Shown one piece after another: positions 20,782 through 32,214 of a stretch of 64,000 bases of DNA; the first letter of the stretch is position 1; every line of letters begins with the position of its first letter. The stretch is taken from NCBI RefSeq assembly GCF_958979055.1, contig NC_084894.1:4221001-4285000 (forward strand). The letters are read 5' to 3'. The position numbers were made by a program, and so were the translations under genes. This stretch comes from Alnus glutinosa. Lineage: Eukaryota > Streptophyta > Magnoliopsida > Fagales > Betulaceae. The notes under the pieces were generated by a model. The model was given only the letters and a program-made list of their open reading frames with translations, ran no database searches and was not told the DNA's origin.

Positions 20782-23700
20782 TTAATAAGACTTCCCGCAG
20801 TGTATCAGGCTGCCAGCACCCAAGAAAAGACCAAAAATAGCCGCGCTGCCTAGTGTAGTTTGTCCAATATACCTGATCTTCATAAGTCCTGGTACCTGAA
20901 TCCGCCACCGGTAATAAGATACATATAATATAATTATCAAAATAAACACTGATATTGATAGTCAAAGCGAATAAATTGATTCGTAATTTCCATTGCACGA
21001 GTATAGAATATGAGAAATGCTACAGGTACTTAAACTTTTACAAATGAAGTCTTACTAAATGATGTAGAGCTTATTCATTAAAGATGATCAAAACAATTAA
21101 TAAAAAGAAATGCTACGGGTACCAATGAATAAGCTCCAAATCATCTTAGTACCCGTATCTTAGTAAATAATTTAGTTCCTTTAGTATTTCTCATAGAATA
21201 TATATTTAAAACATGGGCTGCAGATCTAAAAGCTGTAGCGAAGGAGATTCTTTGGTTTTGCACCCAGAAGTGTGTATGAATAACTGATGAAAGATAAGTT
21301 TTCTTCTTAGCATATTATCTCATCCGAATGAATGGCACACAAATCAAAAGTCTTGTAGGGGTCAGTCAACAAGTAGCAAATATTTTGTTCATGCATTGAG
21401 GATTTTAATGACAGTCAATAGGTTTCCAGGAAGAGAAGAGGCTACTAGGCGGGTTGTCTCATTCAGAAAATAACAGCTGCCTCAATTCATTGGCTCTTAA
21501 GCTGCTAGGGAATAATATGAGTATAGCACAAAAAGAGGGATTAGCAATATTGATCCAATAATAAACAACTACCACCTTCCTCATTGAATCCATGTGCACA
21601 CAGTAGTTTATGTTTGCCAAGTAGTGGAGCAAGAAGCAGCAAAGCCCTTTCTTTCCTTTTTTCTGGTTAGGTATAGATTCTGGATCAAGGAGATACACCT
21701 ATAGTTAAGGGGATAGAGCACAAGGCGAGGCTAGAGGCACCTCAATATTTATGGAGGAATTATTTGCTCAAGCCTACTGACCTGGGAAGGAACTACTCGC
21801 TACTACTACATATGAAGATGTGCTAGCCATTGAAAGCAGAGTTCTGACAAACCCAGGAAAAAAGATAATGACAATTTGCGATTGTCAGTTAAGTCCGGTA
21901 TACATGCAACACAGATTAGGTCAACATGGAAACCCATGGTTGTCTGATCTGGTTCTCGAAACATTGATAGATAATATCCCTCATCGCAACAAAGATACGG
22001 ATGGCAAAGGCAGGGTCCAAGTTATACAAACATTAATGGATATCTATCAGATTAAGGCAGCAAACCCAAATCTGGGAAAAGAAAAAAAAAAAAAAGACAT
22101 GACTTTGTAGTGTATTTTTATTGAGAAATTCTGATAGATTATAATGGTGATAATCTGGCTGCAGGCAGTTCAAATGCAATTAGACCCTCTTAAGAACAGA
22201 AACGAAAAAAGAAGGTTTGAAAGGCTTTGGGCTGCAGCAAGTTTTATTAGTCACGTTGCAGTCCAGCAGAAATCTAATGGTACAATGGGACCTAATCCCA
22301 CTCTTACTCCTAAAACATAAGAAATTTTTCCATGCTCACTATGAAGATATGCCAAGGAAAATCTATTGAATATGTGTTGAATCATTATCTGCCTATCAAA
22401 CAATGAACTTCAATATATCTAAAAGGGAGTGTAAATCACTTTGAAAGATCACAGTATGTGCTTAAGATATGCAAAGTCACAAAAAGGGGAAAGCAATCAC
22501 AGAATGCAGCTCAGACCAGGTCGGGCTAGGTTGAGGTCCGATTCAAAATGACAACTAGTCACCCATAAAGAAGAGGAAGAAAATCTGTGTGAAGTTTAAG
22601 TTTCTAGCCTTTATATATTCATTAAAAAATATATATATATTTTTAAAAAAATTCTAGTCTTTATCACTGTCCAATATCTCTACCTTTTGAACCTCACACA
22701 AGACTTCATTGCTTATAGCCCAATATAAAAATCGCTATAATTGTTCAAAAAGTTCAAGTTTTTTCAGCTCTAAGTAGTGGGCTTTGTGTGTGATCAGCCC
22801 ATATATAAAACTACATGAAAGCATGTGTATGCCCAATAGAGTCAACTAAGCCACACCAATACCACCAAACAAGCCATTTTTTCAGACCCCCCAATCTATC
22901 AACCATCCCATGAGAAGCTTTGAAACACTCAGCTGAGCTTATTGCAGCTGCAATAAGATCTTTCTTGGATCTGTTATTTGGTCTTGAAAAGAAACATACC
23001 AGGCAGCAGGAGCAGGAACCAAACATCAGATATTGGTATTACAGCTCTAAAATTGAAGTTAGAGGAATCTAATTCCCATGCGTTCTACATTGTCGTCTAG
23101 TGTTTGAAACATGAAATTATAACAAACAAATCTTTTCTCTAGCTCTAAGTCGTCGTCTAGTGTTTTTGTTGATGGAAGTTGATTTTGGGTGTTTCGTCGG
23201 TTACGGTTGGTGAGCCTAGAGATAGAAGATTTCTGGTGGAGGCTAAATCATTTGTCCTATCGGTTCTTGAGGGGGCGTCAGTGCTACGGGTGGTAGAGAG
23301 GTGGAAAATATTTTACGGTGAGGTACTCCTGAGCAAACAGTGCTTAGTATGGCTGGTGTCAACGATGGAGGAGCTGATGGGTATCCTTGTAGTGTTTGAT
23401 TTTGTCAAATCTTTCAGGGATGGGTTGAAGGTGACGATTGTTCGCTTAGGAGGAAACATTAATGGTCGGTTTATGGAGGCAGCGGTCTATGGGTTGGGCG
23501 GGCAGAGAGGGCTCCTTCGTATTCCTGAGGGGCGTGGAGGTTGGGGTTGGCTCAAGTTTGTTGGGGAGCTGCGAAAGGCGAAGGATTCCCTTGTTGCTGT
23601 GGTAGGGCGCGGTTTCGACTTTTCTTCGCCGGTGGAAAAGGCAGGTGGGAAGAAGGTGGTGCGGCCGGTAGACAGTGATTCTCCGATGGGGGATTTTTTG

Positions 23701-26700
23701 GGAAAGGCAGCGGGTCCCTTGTCGTTTGCGGAGGAGGTGCGCTCGCCGCATTCCTTTCCTGCCTTAGATGGTTGGACTCTGGTCCTGTCGGCGGAGGCTG
23801 ATCCTTTGGGTAAAGACCGGAGTGTTGATGGCTCCAGTTTTCAAAGATGTAAAGGTTGCAGGGAGGCATGTTTGGTTGGGTGTTTGATGGGGTCTAGGGA
23901 TTGCGACGATACATTCTTAAGGAAGATTCTCGAGTAGTTTGGTGTTTGGTTGGATTGGGTAAGCGGGATTTTTTCAAACTTGGGCAGGAGCAGGACCTCC
24001 TCTATTGGGTTGAGAAGGTTATTGGACTGTATGGGTTTGGGCCGGGTCTATAAGTATTCTATGCTTGTAGGGCTCCGTCTTCAAGCTGGTTCCAGGAGGT
24101 TGAGCTTTATGCCCAACACTAAGAAGGCTAAAAAGATGAGTTATGGTCCGGGTTGCGGATCTGACGATTACCCAACAGGCTTGGAATCTGTTACTTTAGG
24201 TTTGGGTTCTTTGGCGTCGGAAGCTTTGGACGATTCGACTGAGTCTTTTCCGGCGATCAAGTCTGGCTTGCTATTGGTGGGGGCTTCTCTTCCGCCAGTT
24301 TGTCAGAAGGTAGTCGTGCCCACCGGGGAAGCTTTGGACGGTTCGACTGGTACTTTTCCGGCGATCAAGTCTAGCTCGTTGTCAATGGGGGTTTTTCCTC
24401 TCGCCTCTCCGGTGTATATTCTGGTGTCTTATGATCAACCTGCTTTGGCTTGGCAAGTTGAGCTTCGGCAGAGGTTGCAACGACGGATGGCATGGGTGGC
24501 GGGTTGTCTGTACTTGCTAATGTGTTTTCCTTTCCTCCTAAAGGTGCCGATCCTGGCTTGTGCACGGTGTCGGTTGTTGGTCCAGGCTTGTGCATGGTCG
24601 ATGGTCCTGACTCTTTTGACTTTCCTCCAGCAGATGTGAATACTACCTTTGGGGGTCCGGTTTTGGATTCAAAGGGGTTTGAGTTCTCTTCTTTGGGGGT
24701 GGCAGCGTTGGGGGAAAGGATTCGCCTTTCTCTTCCGGTGATGTCGGAGAGTGGGACTCCCATCTACTCGTCCGAGTCCGAATCGGTCCTGAGACATCAC
24801 CAAAAATCGAAGGCTAATACTTCTCAAATGGATGTTTCTATGCTCGATGAGGCGGCGACAGCTTTTAGTGTCCGTGTTTAGGTGGTGCTTCTTAGGTTTT
24901 GAGCGGGACCGTGGTCCAGTCCTCACCGAAGCCAAGTGGGGGAGTGGGTAAGCCTTCTTCGTCTAGCTTTTTTTGGTGTGGATTCCTCCTCCCAAGTGTT
25001 CCATCCCCCTTGAGTGGCTGCGCTTCTTCGACTACTGATAAGGGTGTAACTATCAAATCGGATGGCTTGATCCAATCTCAGGAGTGGCCGGTTGGTTTTG
25101 GCCCGTCTGAGGAGATTGTTGTGTGGGATCAGGGAGTTGAAGGCTGGGTTGGGGAGGAAGGAGACTGTCCTTAACCTTTGGGTGTTTGTCTTCCCGACAT
25201 GCCCTTGGATTGGGATTGGGATGGTGTTAAGGATGTAGACATGTCCTTCGCGTTGTTGGATGCCATTGAGGAGGATTTTCTTCGGGGTAATAAGGGTAAG
25301 CGGCTTAAGACTAAAGGGATGAGAGAGTTGCAGAATTTGAAGAGTTCCATCAACTACGGTGATGCGAGCGGGCCCTCTAGGAGTAGGAGAGGAAAGGCTC
25401 AGGCTCTGTAGCGTCGAGTGCTCCTAATGGGTTTCGGGTTCTAGGGTAGTTCTTTGTGTGTTTGTTTGGGCTTTTCTTTTGTTGCTCTGAATGCTCTTGG
25501 TGGGTTTTGTGCTTTAGGGCTTGGTCCATGTGGGTTTCTTTCTTTTTTGGGTTTTCTTTTTCTCTTTTTTTAGCTAGGTGCTTTCTTTTGTATACTGTTG
25601 GTGTACTTAGGGGCGCCTTACGCTTTTAATAAATCTCTTTATTACTTATCAAAAAAATAAAATACTAAGAAATTGAATCTATGTTTAATGATATGGTAAT
25701 GGGCCATCTTACAATATCCGCTCTTCTTTTTGGCCATATTATATATAACCTATTTATGTACTCTGTATTGGCATTGCAATGTAAGCATGTGTAAAAACTA
25801 CTCACAGGAACATGAAAACCATCATTTGGAAAGACCATATCAAAAGTGGAAATAAGAAAGCATGAAATATTATTTTTGACAGAAAGCAATAATGATGACA
25901 AAGAGTAGTCAAATGTGAAGTCTACATAATCTCACGAGTTGAAGTGCAAGATTAGATCAGATAAATACCTTAAACCTAATAGCCTCATATGTGCCATACA
26001 CAGCACCTGTAAATAATCAGATAAAAATCATGTAAGAATCATAAACTTGACTGGCAAGATTTCAAAGAACTTACACAAACAATGCACAGAAAACTGAAAT
26101 TATTTCTTTAAAGCTTGCAAACTTTTTCCTTATCAGCAATTTCCATTCAAGCTTCCATGAATTCATAGCAGAAGTATCTCCAATAATTTCATTGAAAGCA
26201 AAATTGAATTCCAAAAATCTAAACACTGAATTCAAGAGACTTTTTCTTCTTCTTCTTCTTCTTCTTCTTCTTCTTTTGTAGGTTATTTTTTCAGGTGAAT
26301 AAGAATTCATCTACATAACCAAAGGATTACAAGGGCAAGGGACTCCCTAGCGACCCAAACGCCAAACAGATAAAAGAGCACGCAAGCTCAAATCCAAAGA
26401 CACAGCAGCGCCAGATTAACTACTACTAATAACATTGTCAGATAAACCCCAAGACCCCACAAGCCATCTATTGATGGGCGTAAGCTGAAAGCATCTCAGC
26501 GTGTTTAGTCTATCTCTGACCCAGAAAGCCATTCAACTTAGATGGGTTATTTCCATTCCACACCAATATCAAGAATAACAAGCACCCACAAGAAATATGG
26601 AGTCATTCTATCAAAATCATAAATGTAGTGAAGTGGGTATTGTTCAGACAAGATGCTGGCCGGAAAATACACTTCTAAAGGTCAAACTTTTCGATACTGC

Positions 26701-26955
26701 GATTACAAAACAACGAAGGCTAGAAACCCCAATGCAAAACCAAGACAAAAAATCGGACAACAAATATACAATACAATCAAAGAAGAAAGCAACAATATCC
26801 AGACCAATATTGAAGGATAAAAGGAATAAAGCACAGTAAGGGTTTCAAAGGAATATCAGGTTCTGGGGAGGGGGGAAATTACCGACGGCACCACCAACAG
26901 CGCCACCGACAGCAACGCCGGCGCCGACACGGGCCAAGCAGCTATCCCTTGCCAT
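20782..26955 (-). CDS. Romo1/Mgr2-family mitochondrial inner-membrane protein
   Basis: Three exons on the minus strand, 26955-26883, 26006-25969 and 20895-20782, join in phase to only 74 residues, too short to stand out as a long open frame. The protein begins MARDSCLARVGAGVAVGGAV, continues GAVYGTYEAIRFK, then VPGLMKIRYIGQTTLG and SAAIFGLFLGAGSLIHCGKS. Two glycine-rich membrane helices with GxxxG spacing and this length are typical of Romo1 (animals) and Mgr2 (yeast), a small subunit associated with the TIM23 import channel. Plant proteins with nearly this sequence are very conserved, which makes the exon choice firm. Intron 2 is about 5 kb and hosts a MITE (21012-21192) and a LINE (about 23170-25665). 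A start-proximal TC-rich tract lies just upstream (26975-27010). The exact role in plants is inference. Confidence 0.9.
21012..21192. mobile_element. Mutator-like MITE (181 bp) with 9-bp target duplication
   Basis: Begins GAGAAATGCTACAGGTACTT and ends AGTATTTCTC, with inverted halves. Exact 9-bp flanks atagaatat at 21003-21011 and 21193-21201 support a Mutator-type insertion. It is the same family as 13344-13524 and lies in the Romo1-like intron. Confidence 0.88.
23170..25665 (+). mobile_element. LINE derivative with ORF1-like frames but no reverse transcriptase
   Basis: A GC-rich block opposite in strand to its host gene. The open frame 23179-23937 (252 codons) has RRFLVEAKSFVLSVLEG, FRDGLKVTIVRLGGN, GRFMEAAVYGLGGQRG and LLRIPEGRGGWGW, the pattern of the ORF1-type protein that accompanies plant L1-like LINEs. 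Further broken frames (23950-24639, 24492-24881, 24899-25174, 25178-25411) look like the rest of ORF1. The 3' end carries the family tail (GTATACTGTTGGTGTAC, GCGCCTTACGCTTTTAAT, TTACTTATC and A's), the same type as 2496-3080. ORF2 (endonuclease, RT) is missing, so this is an internally deleted or chimeric copy. The left edge (about 23150-23180) and target duplication could not be fixed. Confidence 0.8.
26270..26560 (-). mobile_element. Possible retroposon 3' fragment
   Basis: A CTT-repeat/T-rich start followed by a non-AT-rich block unlike its surroundings, within intron 1 of the Romo1-like gene. On the minus strand it ends in an A-rich simple tail, as a LINE would. No domain or target duplication was found, so this is only a suggestion. 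Confidence 0.3.
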
Positions 26956-27257
26956 CGACAATTAAAAATGAAAAAGCTTCTCTCTCTCTCTCTTTTTTTT
27001 TTTTTTTTTTTGGATTTTGTGCGTGTTTTTGGGTTTTAAGACTTTGGTAGTTGGCCGAGAGCGTGTGCGTGCGCCTCAAGAAGGCGAAAAATATGTAGAA
27101 ATTGTGAGAAAGATATGTGCGAAACTGCCAATGATGGTAGAGAGAGCTGGGGAGTGGGTCTTACGTTTACTTGGTGGAGGAGTACGAAAACATTCGAAGA
27201 GGTGAAAAATAAAAGCGCTTGCAAAGAATTAGAGAAAGCAAAATTATGTTAAAAAAG

Positions 27258-27329
27258 TTCCGTTGCCGGGAATCGAACCCGGGTCTCCTGGGTGAAAGCC
27301 AGATATCCTAACCGCTGGACGACAACGGA
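27258..27329 (-). tRNA. tRNA-Glu (anticodon TTC)
   Basis: On the minus strand this 72-nt gene starts TCCGTTG, paired with CAACGGA plus discriminator A. The D-arm is GTCCAGCGGTTAGGATA (A box), the anticodon loop in CTGGCTTTCACCCAG gives TTC, and the T-arm is CCCGGGTTCGATTCCCGG (B box). It sits about 300 bp upstream of the Romo1-like start codon, transcribed in the same direction. No intron. Confidence 0.97.
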
Positions 27330-27534
27330 ATTTTTGAGAGTTCTTTTGTAATATTTTATATAACTCTTATGACCACCAGGAAGTTGAGCCTCAAACTGAC
27401 ATCCGTATGGACCGTATTGGTGGCCAATGGTAGATAATAATTTTTTTTTTTTATTTTTTTTAATTCAAAGTTCCTTCCAATATATCTAAAAGAGACCAAA
27501 CGACCAAATATCCAGAGTTATAAAGATTCTCTAA

Positions 27535-28003
27535 GAGCATTCTCAATGGATTATCTATTTTTAACTTTAAGATAGAATAGATAACAAAAGTGCTAAAAAG
27601 AGATTCCATCAGCTTATGTATTCCAACTCTAGAATATATTTTTCTTAATTCCATAAATAGTGCAACTCTACAAGTAGAGTTATACCATTCACTTATTTAT
27701 TTTTTTTGTTCTTTATCTCCACCTTTTTAACTTTGTTTTTTTCTTTTTTCCCTCCACCACTCCATGTTCTTCCTTTTTTTTTCTTCCTTTATAGTGGAGA
27801 TCTAAGGGGAAGTGTGTAAAGTAGTGGAGTTATCAAGTGGGACCCACGTGGAAAAAAAATACTATAATAAAAAATAATAATATAGAGATAAGAATAGATA
27901 ATCGGATGTATAGTACATTTTCAAACTTATTAGCTAAACTAAATAAAATAGATTTTGATTAGCTATTCTAGATTGAAAAATACATAAACTATTAGGAGTG
28001 CTC
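27535..28003. mobile_element. PIF/Harbinger-like MITE (469 bp)
   Basis: Left end GAGCATTCTCAATGGA and right end read backwards GAGCACTCCTAATAG form inverted termini. TAA lies on both sides (27532-27534 and 28004-28006). Internal sequence is AT-rich and non-coding. Ends and target resemble the element at 16049-16380. Confidence 0.7.
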
Positions 28004-28273
28004 TAATAAACCAAGTCAGAGGCATAGGAGTAGAGTTTTTTTTTCACCTGGTCAAAGCCAAACTCAGACCATTACAAACCACAGCTGCTACAAATTCTAC
28101 CTAGACAACAGAATGATGCATCTACTTAATCTAGGAGATGGCACACATTCTAAGCTATAAAATAACTTTAATATATCAAGTTTGATATAAAAAAAAAATA
28201 GAGCAAATTGCATAAGAATACTACTAAAAAACAAACAAACAAAAAGCAAAAAATAAAAGTTTAACATCATGTC

Positions 28274-28532
28274 TTGCAGGGGTGTACAAACGGTTATAAC
28301 CGGCAGTTATTACATTTTACCAACCGCAACCGCTAACTGCCTAGGTGAGGCGGTTATTTTTATAACCGCCGATTAGTGGTTATTGAATAGATAACCGGCG
28401 GTTGTATAACCGCTTTTTAATTTGAATTTTGGGCCAATTTTGGACCGGTTTTGGGCCGGTTTTGGCCACTATTAGGCCAATTTTAGTGTAGGTTTTAAAT
28501 CCAAAATTGAAAATAGTTACAAATTCAAATCC

Positions 28533-28599
<67 letters not shown>

Positions 28600-28712
28600 C
28601 GGTTAGTGAATATTAATCGTTTTTCCCAAATCCTATAACTACTTTTGAAAGTGGTTATACGATTATGCGGTTAGCGGTTTTAAAGTGGTTATGACTACTC
28701 CGTTTGTACACC
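28274..28712. mobile_element. TIR-bounded element with GGTGTACAAACGG ends
   Basis: Left end GGGGTGTACAAACGGTTATAACC and right end ccgtttgtacaccc are inverted copies. Interior words (ATAACCGC, GCGGTT) repeat on both strands, and a long (TA)n run lies at about 28539-28596. A clean target duplication was not found, so the superfamily (possibly hAT) is uncertain. Confidence 0.6.
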
Positions 28713-30126
28713 CAACATCCTGTAATTTTGGCGATTCTACTGTAGCACGTTATAAAAACAAGCAGTTGAAAAGGAGTCTCCAGGTCACCCACGGTAATTG
28801 ACGTGTGTCCAGCGGTTGAACCTCCATAACCTCCTGTAAGTGAAGTGGGGAAGGGCCTTTCAGAGATACCCCATCTCCATGCGCCAACTGTTGAGCACGT
28901 CATGTAGACATGCATAATTGAGTGCCCAACGCCATCAACATGTCGTCATGAATAACTGCCCACTATCGAGGTCCCACGATCAAGCTCCTTTGTTACTGCG
29001 TGTGCCAGTTGCAACTACATAGGCGAGTGACCACGGATCGAACAACGCTTGCATGAACATGTCCCCAAGTATCTCGCCCTTTTGCTCTGGCAGTTCGTGT
29101 GCAATTTCGTCGTCTGCATAACTGCAGTCCGCCACCCTGTGAGAAAAACCACAATAAAACATTAAATTACATCTCAATCCCAGAAAAGGACGAGACAAAA
29201 CAACAACCTTCTCCACTAAAGGAACATGGCCTACAACACCACCCTGAAACAAGATACTAATTTAACACAGGACCACGGTGAATACATTCGTCCCAGATAT
29301 GGTGACCATCCCCGGAGAAGAGCCACAAAAGAAACAGAAAAACTACAACTCAATCCCAGAAAAAGGAAGAGATAAAAACTACCAAAAACTAAAAATACAA
29401 ACACAAATCACTATGGGAGGAGGAAAGCATAATCTCGTTGCTCTCTCTCCTGGAAATAACTGCTGCAGTGCTTTTTTTTGTGTGTCTGGTGACTCTGGTG
29501 GGTAATAATATGGTAACCGAATGTTTTTTAAGCATTATTCTCTAAGTGATTTCTCGAGATCAGCTTCTGCTTGCGCCTACTAATTCATATATCTCCCTTT
29601 GGTTATCTTATAATGTGATCAAATTGGTTAATTGATATGATCATCTCCTTTTGGTAATAACAATGATTTGTTACAAATGTCTCATCAAATGATTTGATAC
29701 ACATGTGACTTAAATTGTGATGGGATAACATACCTTATCTTATGCAGCTTTACCAAAAAAAAAAAAAATTATAACAGAAACTTCTTTTTATTTATCATTT
29801 TATAAGTGATACAACAGAAACTTGTGTGGCAAAGTAAACTGCCCAATGAAAATTTATGACACTTTTGCAAAAAAAAAAAAGAAGAAAAGAATTGGATAGA
29901 GTTACACAAAAAAACCTGCCAGTAAGAATTGCCTTCTCTCCTGCTGTGTTTTGAGCAGCGGAAGAGTTAATGCGAACAAATAGTTATATACACATCTCCT
30001 GTCTCTCTATAAAAGATTTTGAAGCTCCGCTGGGTCCTGTTAGTCTCTTCAGAAAGGAATCTCTCTTTCCAATTTGAATATAAAGATCTAGAGCTGCTCC
30101 TAGATGGTGCATCATTTGGCTAATCT
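28713..30126. other. Intergenic DNA upstream of tRNA-Glu and downstream of the PPR gene
   Basis: Contains the presumed 3' UTR of the minus-strand PPR gene near 29950-30126. The block 28740-29300 is less AT-rich than its surroundings and has open frames on the minus strand (28655-28915, 28980-29252) without any recognisable domain; I do not call them genes. Confidence 0.5.
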
Positions 30127-32214
30127 CTAATATGACAATAATTCATCTTTCTCCATGTGACTGGCAAGAATTGCGAGGCATTCATACAACATCTCGGCTT
30201 GTGGGTGTGACTTGTCACCAACAAAGAAAGGTTGGATCCTTTTGTTAATATCAATCCAGCTACACCCAGGGTTCTTTTTCAATCCTAGCTCTTTCATCTT
30301 TGATCTCACCATGCGCACGTCGTCCCACTTTTTTGCAGAAGCATACATATTTGATAAAATAATGTAAGTAGATGGATCATCAGGATCCTTCTCAATAAGC
30401 AATCTTGCAATCTCTACCCCCAATTCTAAATTCCTTTGCAAACGGCATGCAGAAAACAGTGTGCTCAATAGCCCAACATCATCTATAATTTCTGGGTTTC
30501 TTTGGAGAATCCCATAAGCTTCTCGCAATCTTCCAGCACGTCCAAGAAGATCAATCAAGCATGAGTAGTGTTCAATTCTGGGTTTAATGCCATGCCGGGT
30601 GATCATTTGATTGAAATAATAACAACCTTCATCAACCAATCCAGCATGGCTACAAGCAGATAAAACTGCAAGGAAAGTAACTTTGTCTGGTTCTGCATTG
30701 GACTGCTGCTGCATTTCACCAAAAAGCTTCAAAGCTTCTAAAGCTTGACCATGAGAACCATAAGCTGTGATCATTGACGTCCACGACACAACATCTCTCT
30801 GTGGCAATTGATGAAAAACATTTAGTGCTTCATCCACAGCACCACATTTAGCATACATATCAAGGAGAGCCCCCATGACTACTTCATTGAATTCCAACTT
30901 ACTCTCAATTACACAGTTGTGAATCTCCTTACCCTGTTCCAAGGCTGCTAGATGTGAACAAGCTGGTAAAACACTTGTATATGTAATGGCATCTGGTTTA
31001 ACACCAGCTTCTTTCATGTCACTGAAGACGCCAAGAGCGTTGAAATAATTGCCTACTGTCACATATCCAGAAATCATAACATTCCAAGAAATTGCATTTG
31101 TCTTGGGCATCTTCTTAAAAACATTTTCAGCCGACAAAACATTTCCACATTTGAAGTATAAATCTATCAAGGAGCTTTGAGTAAAGATGTCAGCTTCTAT
31201 TTTGTTTCTTAGTATATACCCATGTATGAATTTTCCGTGTTGAAGATGGGCTGATCTTGAACAAGCCATTAATATGCTGGTCAAAGTAGTCAAAGTGGGT
31301 TTAGTTCTGTCCTCATTCATCCTTCCAAAAAGTTCAATGCATGAACTGCTGTCACCTTTTAAACTGTATCCTGCAATCAAGGAGTTCCAAGCAACCACAG
31401 TCTTTGTTGGTATATGCTCAAAAACCTCTATAGCCATGTCTAAACAACCACATTTTCCATACATGTCCACAATAGCCGAGCTGATGAAACCGTCCAACAC
31501 AAATCCTTTTCTCACCAGCTCCATGTGTATCCCCTTCCCTCTTTCCAAATCTAAAAGCCTTGCACAAGATGATATGACAGTCGTGAGTGTCACTGAGTTA
31601 GGCTCAAACCCAGAATCTCTCATTCTTTCAAACAATTCCAACGCTTTTTTAGGTTGCCCATCTTGATAATAACAAGAAATCACACTATTCCAACATGCTA
31701 CATCCCTCTCAGGCATTTCATCAAATAACTGTATAGCATACTCAAAAGCATTGCACTTTGCATACATGCCCACAAGAGCACTGGCCACAACAACGTCAAT
31801 TAGATAACCAATTTTTATCAAATGGGTATGGATCATTTTCCCACAACGAACTGTACCCAATCCACCACAGGCCTTGAGAACACTTGGGTAAGTGTAACTA
31901 TCAGGTTTCAAATATGGGTAACGCAATAACCTCTCATATAGCTCAAAAGCTTCAATGAACATGTAGTTTTTGGTGTAAGCGGCCATGAGGCCGTTCCACA
32001 AAGAGATATCTAATGGCTTCTCAATGGTTTGGAAAACAAGCTCCGCGGAATCATACAAATGGCATGACAAGTAATAGTTGATGAGGTTTTTGCAAATGGC
32101 AATGTTGTTCTGTAGGCCTAGAGAGACTATCTTCTGGTGGATGAGCTTGCCTTGCTTGAGTGACTTAGAACTTATGCATGCCCTCAATAGAGAGCATAGC
32201 TTTGTGGTGTCCAT
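30127..32214 (-). CDS. PLS-class pentatricopeptide repeat protein (E-type), At5g27110-like
   Basis: An intronless frame of 695 residues. Start MDTTKLCSLLRACISSKSL and the overall repeat order match, from memory, Arabidopsis At5g27110 and no other member I recall. PPR units run through nearly the whole protein in the P-L-S rhythm, for example YTYPSVLKACGGLG, ALVGMYAKC, DVACWNSVISCYYQ, NSVTLTTVISSCARL, VVAWNSLIAGY, DAITYTSVLPACSHLAAL and DVVSWTSMITAYGSHGQ. The C-terminus has E-type motifs (LLSTLFSACRLQRNLELG, STYIILSNMYASAKKWDDV, KNPGCSWIDI) and stops soon after FFVGDKSHPQAE, without a DYW deaminase. Such proteins bind organelle RNAs, often guiding C-to-U editing with a partner. No strong transit peptide is obvious at the start, so mitochondrion versus plastid is not decided. 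Confidence 0.95.
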   Translation of the reverse strand: MDTTKLCSLLRACISSKSLKQGKLIHQKIVSLGLQNNIAICKNLINYYLSCHLYDSAELVFQTIEKPLDISLWNGLMAAYTKNYMFIEAFELYERLLRYPYLKPDSYTYPSVLKACGGLGTVRCGKMIHTHLIKIGYLIDVVVASALVGMYAKCNAFEYAIQLFDEMPERDVACWNSVISCYYQDGQPKKALELFERMRDSGFEPNSVTLTTVISSCARLLDLERGKGIHMELVRKGFVLDGFISSAIVDMYGKCGCLDMAIEVFEHIPTKTVVAWNSLIAGYSLKGDSSSCIELFGRMNEDRTKPTLTTLTSILMACSRSAHLQHGKFIHGYILRNKIEADIFTQSSLIDLYFKCGNVLSAENVFKKMPKTNAISWNVMISGYVTVGNYFNALGVFSDMKEAGVKPDAITYTSVLPACSHLAALEQGKEIHNCVIESKLEFNEVVMGALLDMYAKCGAVDEALNVFHQLPQRDVVSWTSMITAYGSHGQALEALKLFGEMQQQSNAEPDKVTFLAVLSACSHAGLVDEGCYYFNQMITRHGIKPRIEHYSCLIDLLGRAGRLREAYGILQRNPEIIDDVGLLSTLFSACRLQRNLELGVEIARLLIEKDPDDPSTYIILSNMYASAKKWDDVRMVRSKMKELGLKKNPGCSWIDINKRIQPFFVGDKSHPQAEMLYECLAILASHMEKDELLSY

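Noticed and set aside
21820-22110. 96-codon plus-strand frame in the Romo1-like intron
   Set aside because: No domain, no splice partners, ends in a poly-A run; composition is that of intron.
23446-23869. Minus-strand proline-rich frames within the LINE
   Set aside because: Antisense shadows of the ORF1-like coding region.
28655-29252. Two minus-strand frames of 86 and 90 codons
   Set aside because: No family resemblance and no consistent splice sites; treated as non-coding.
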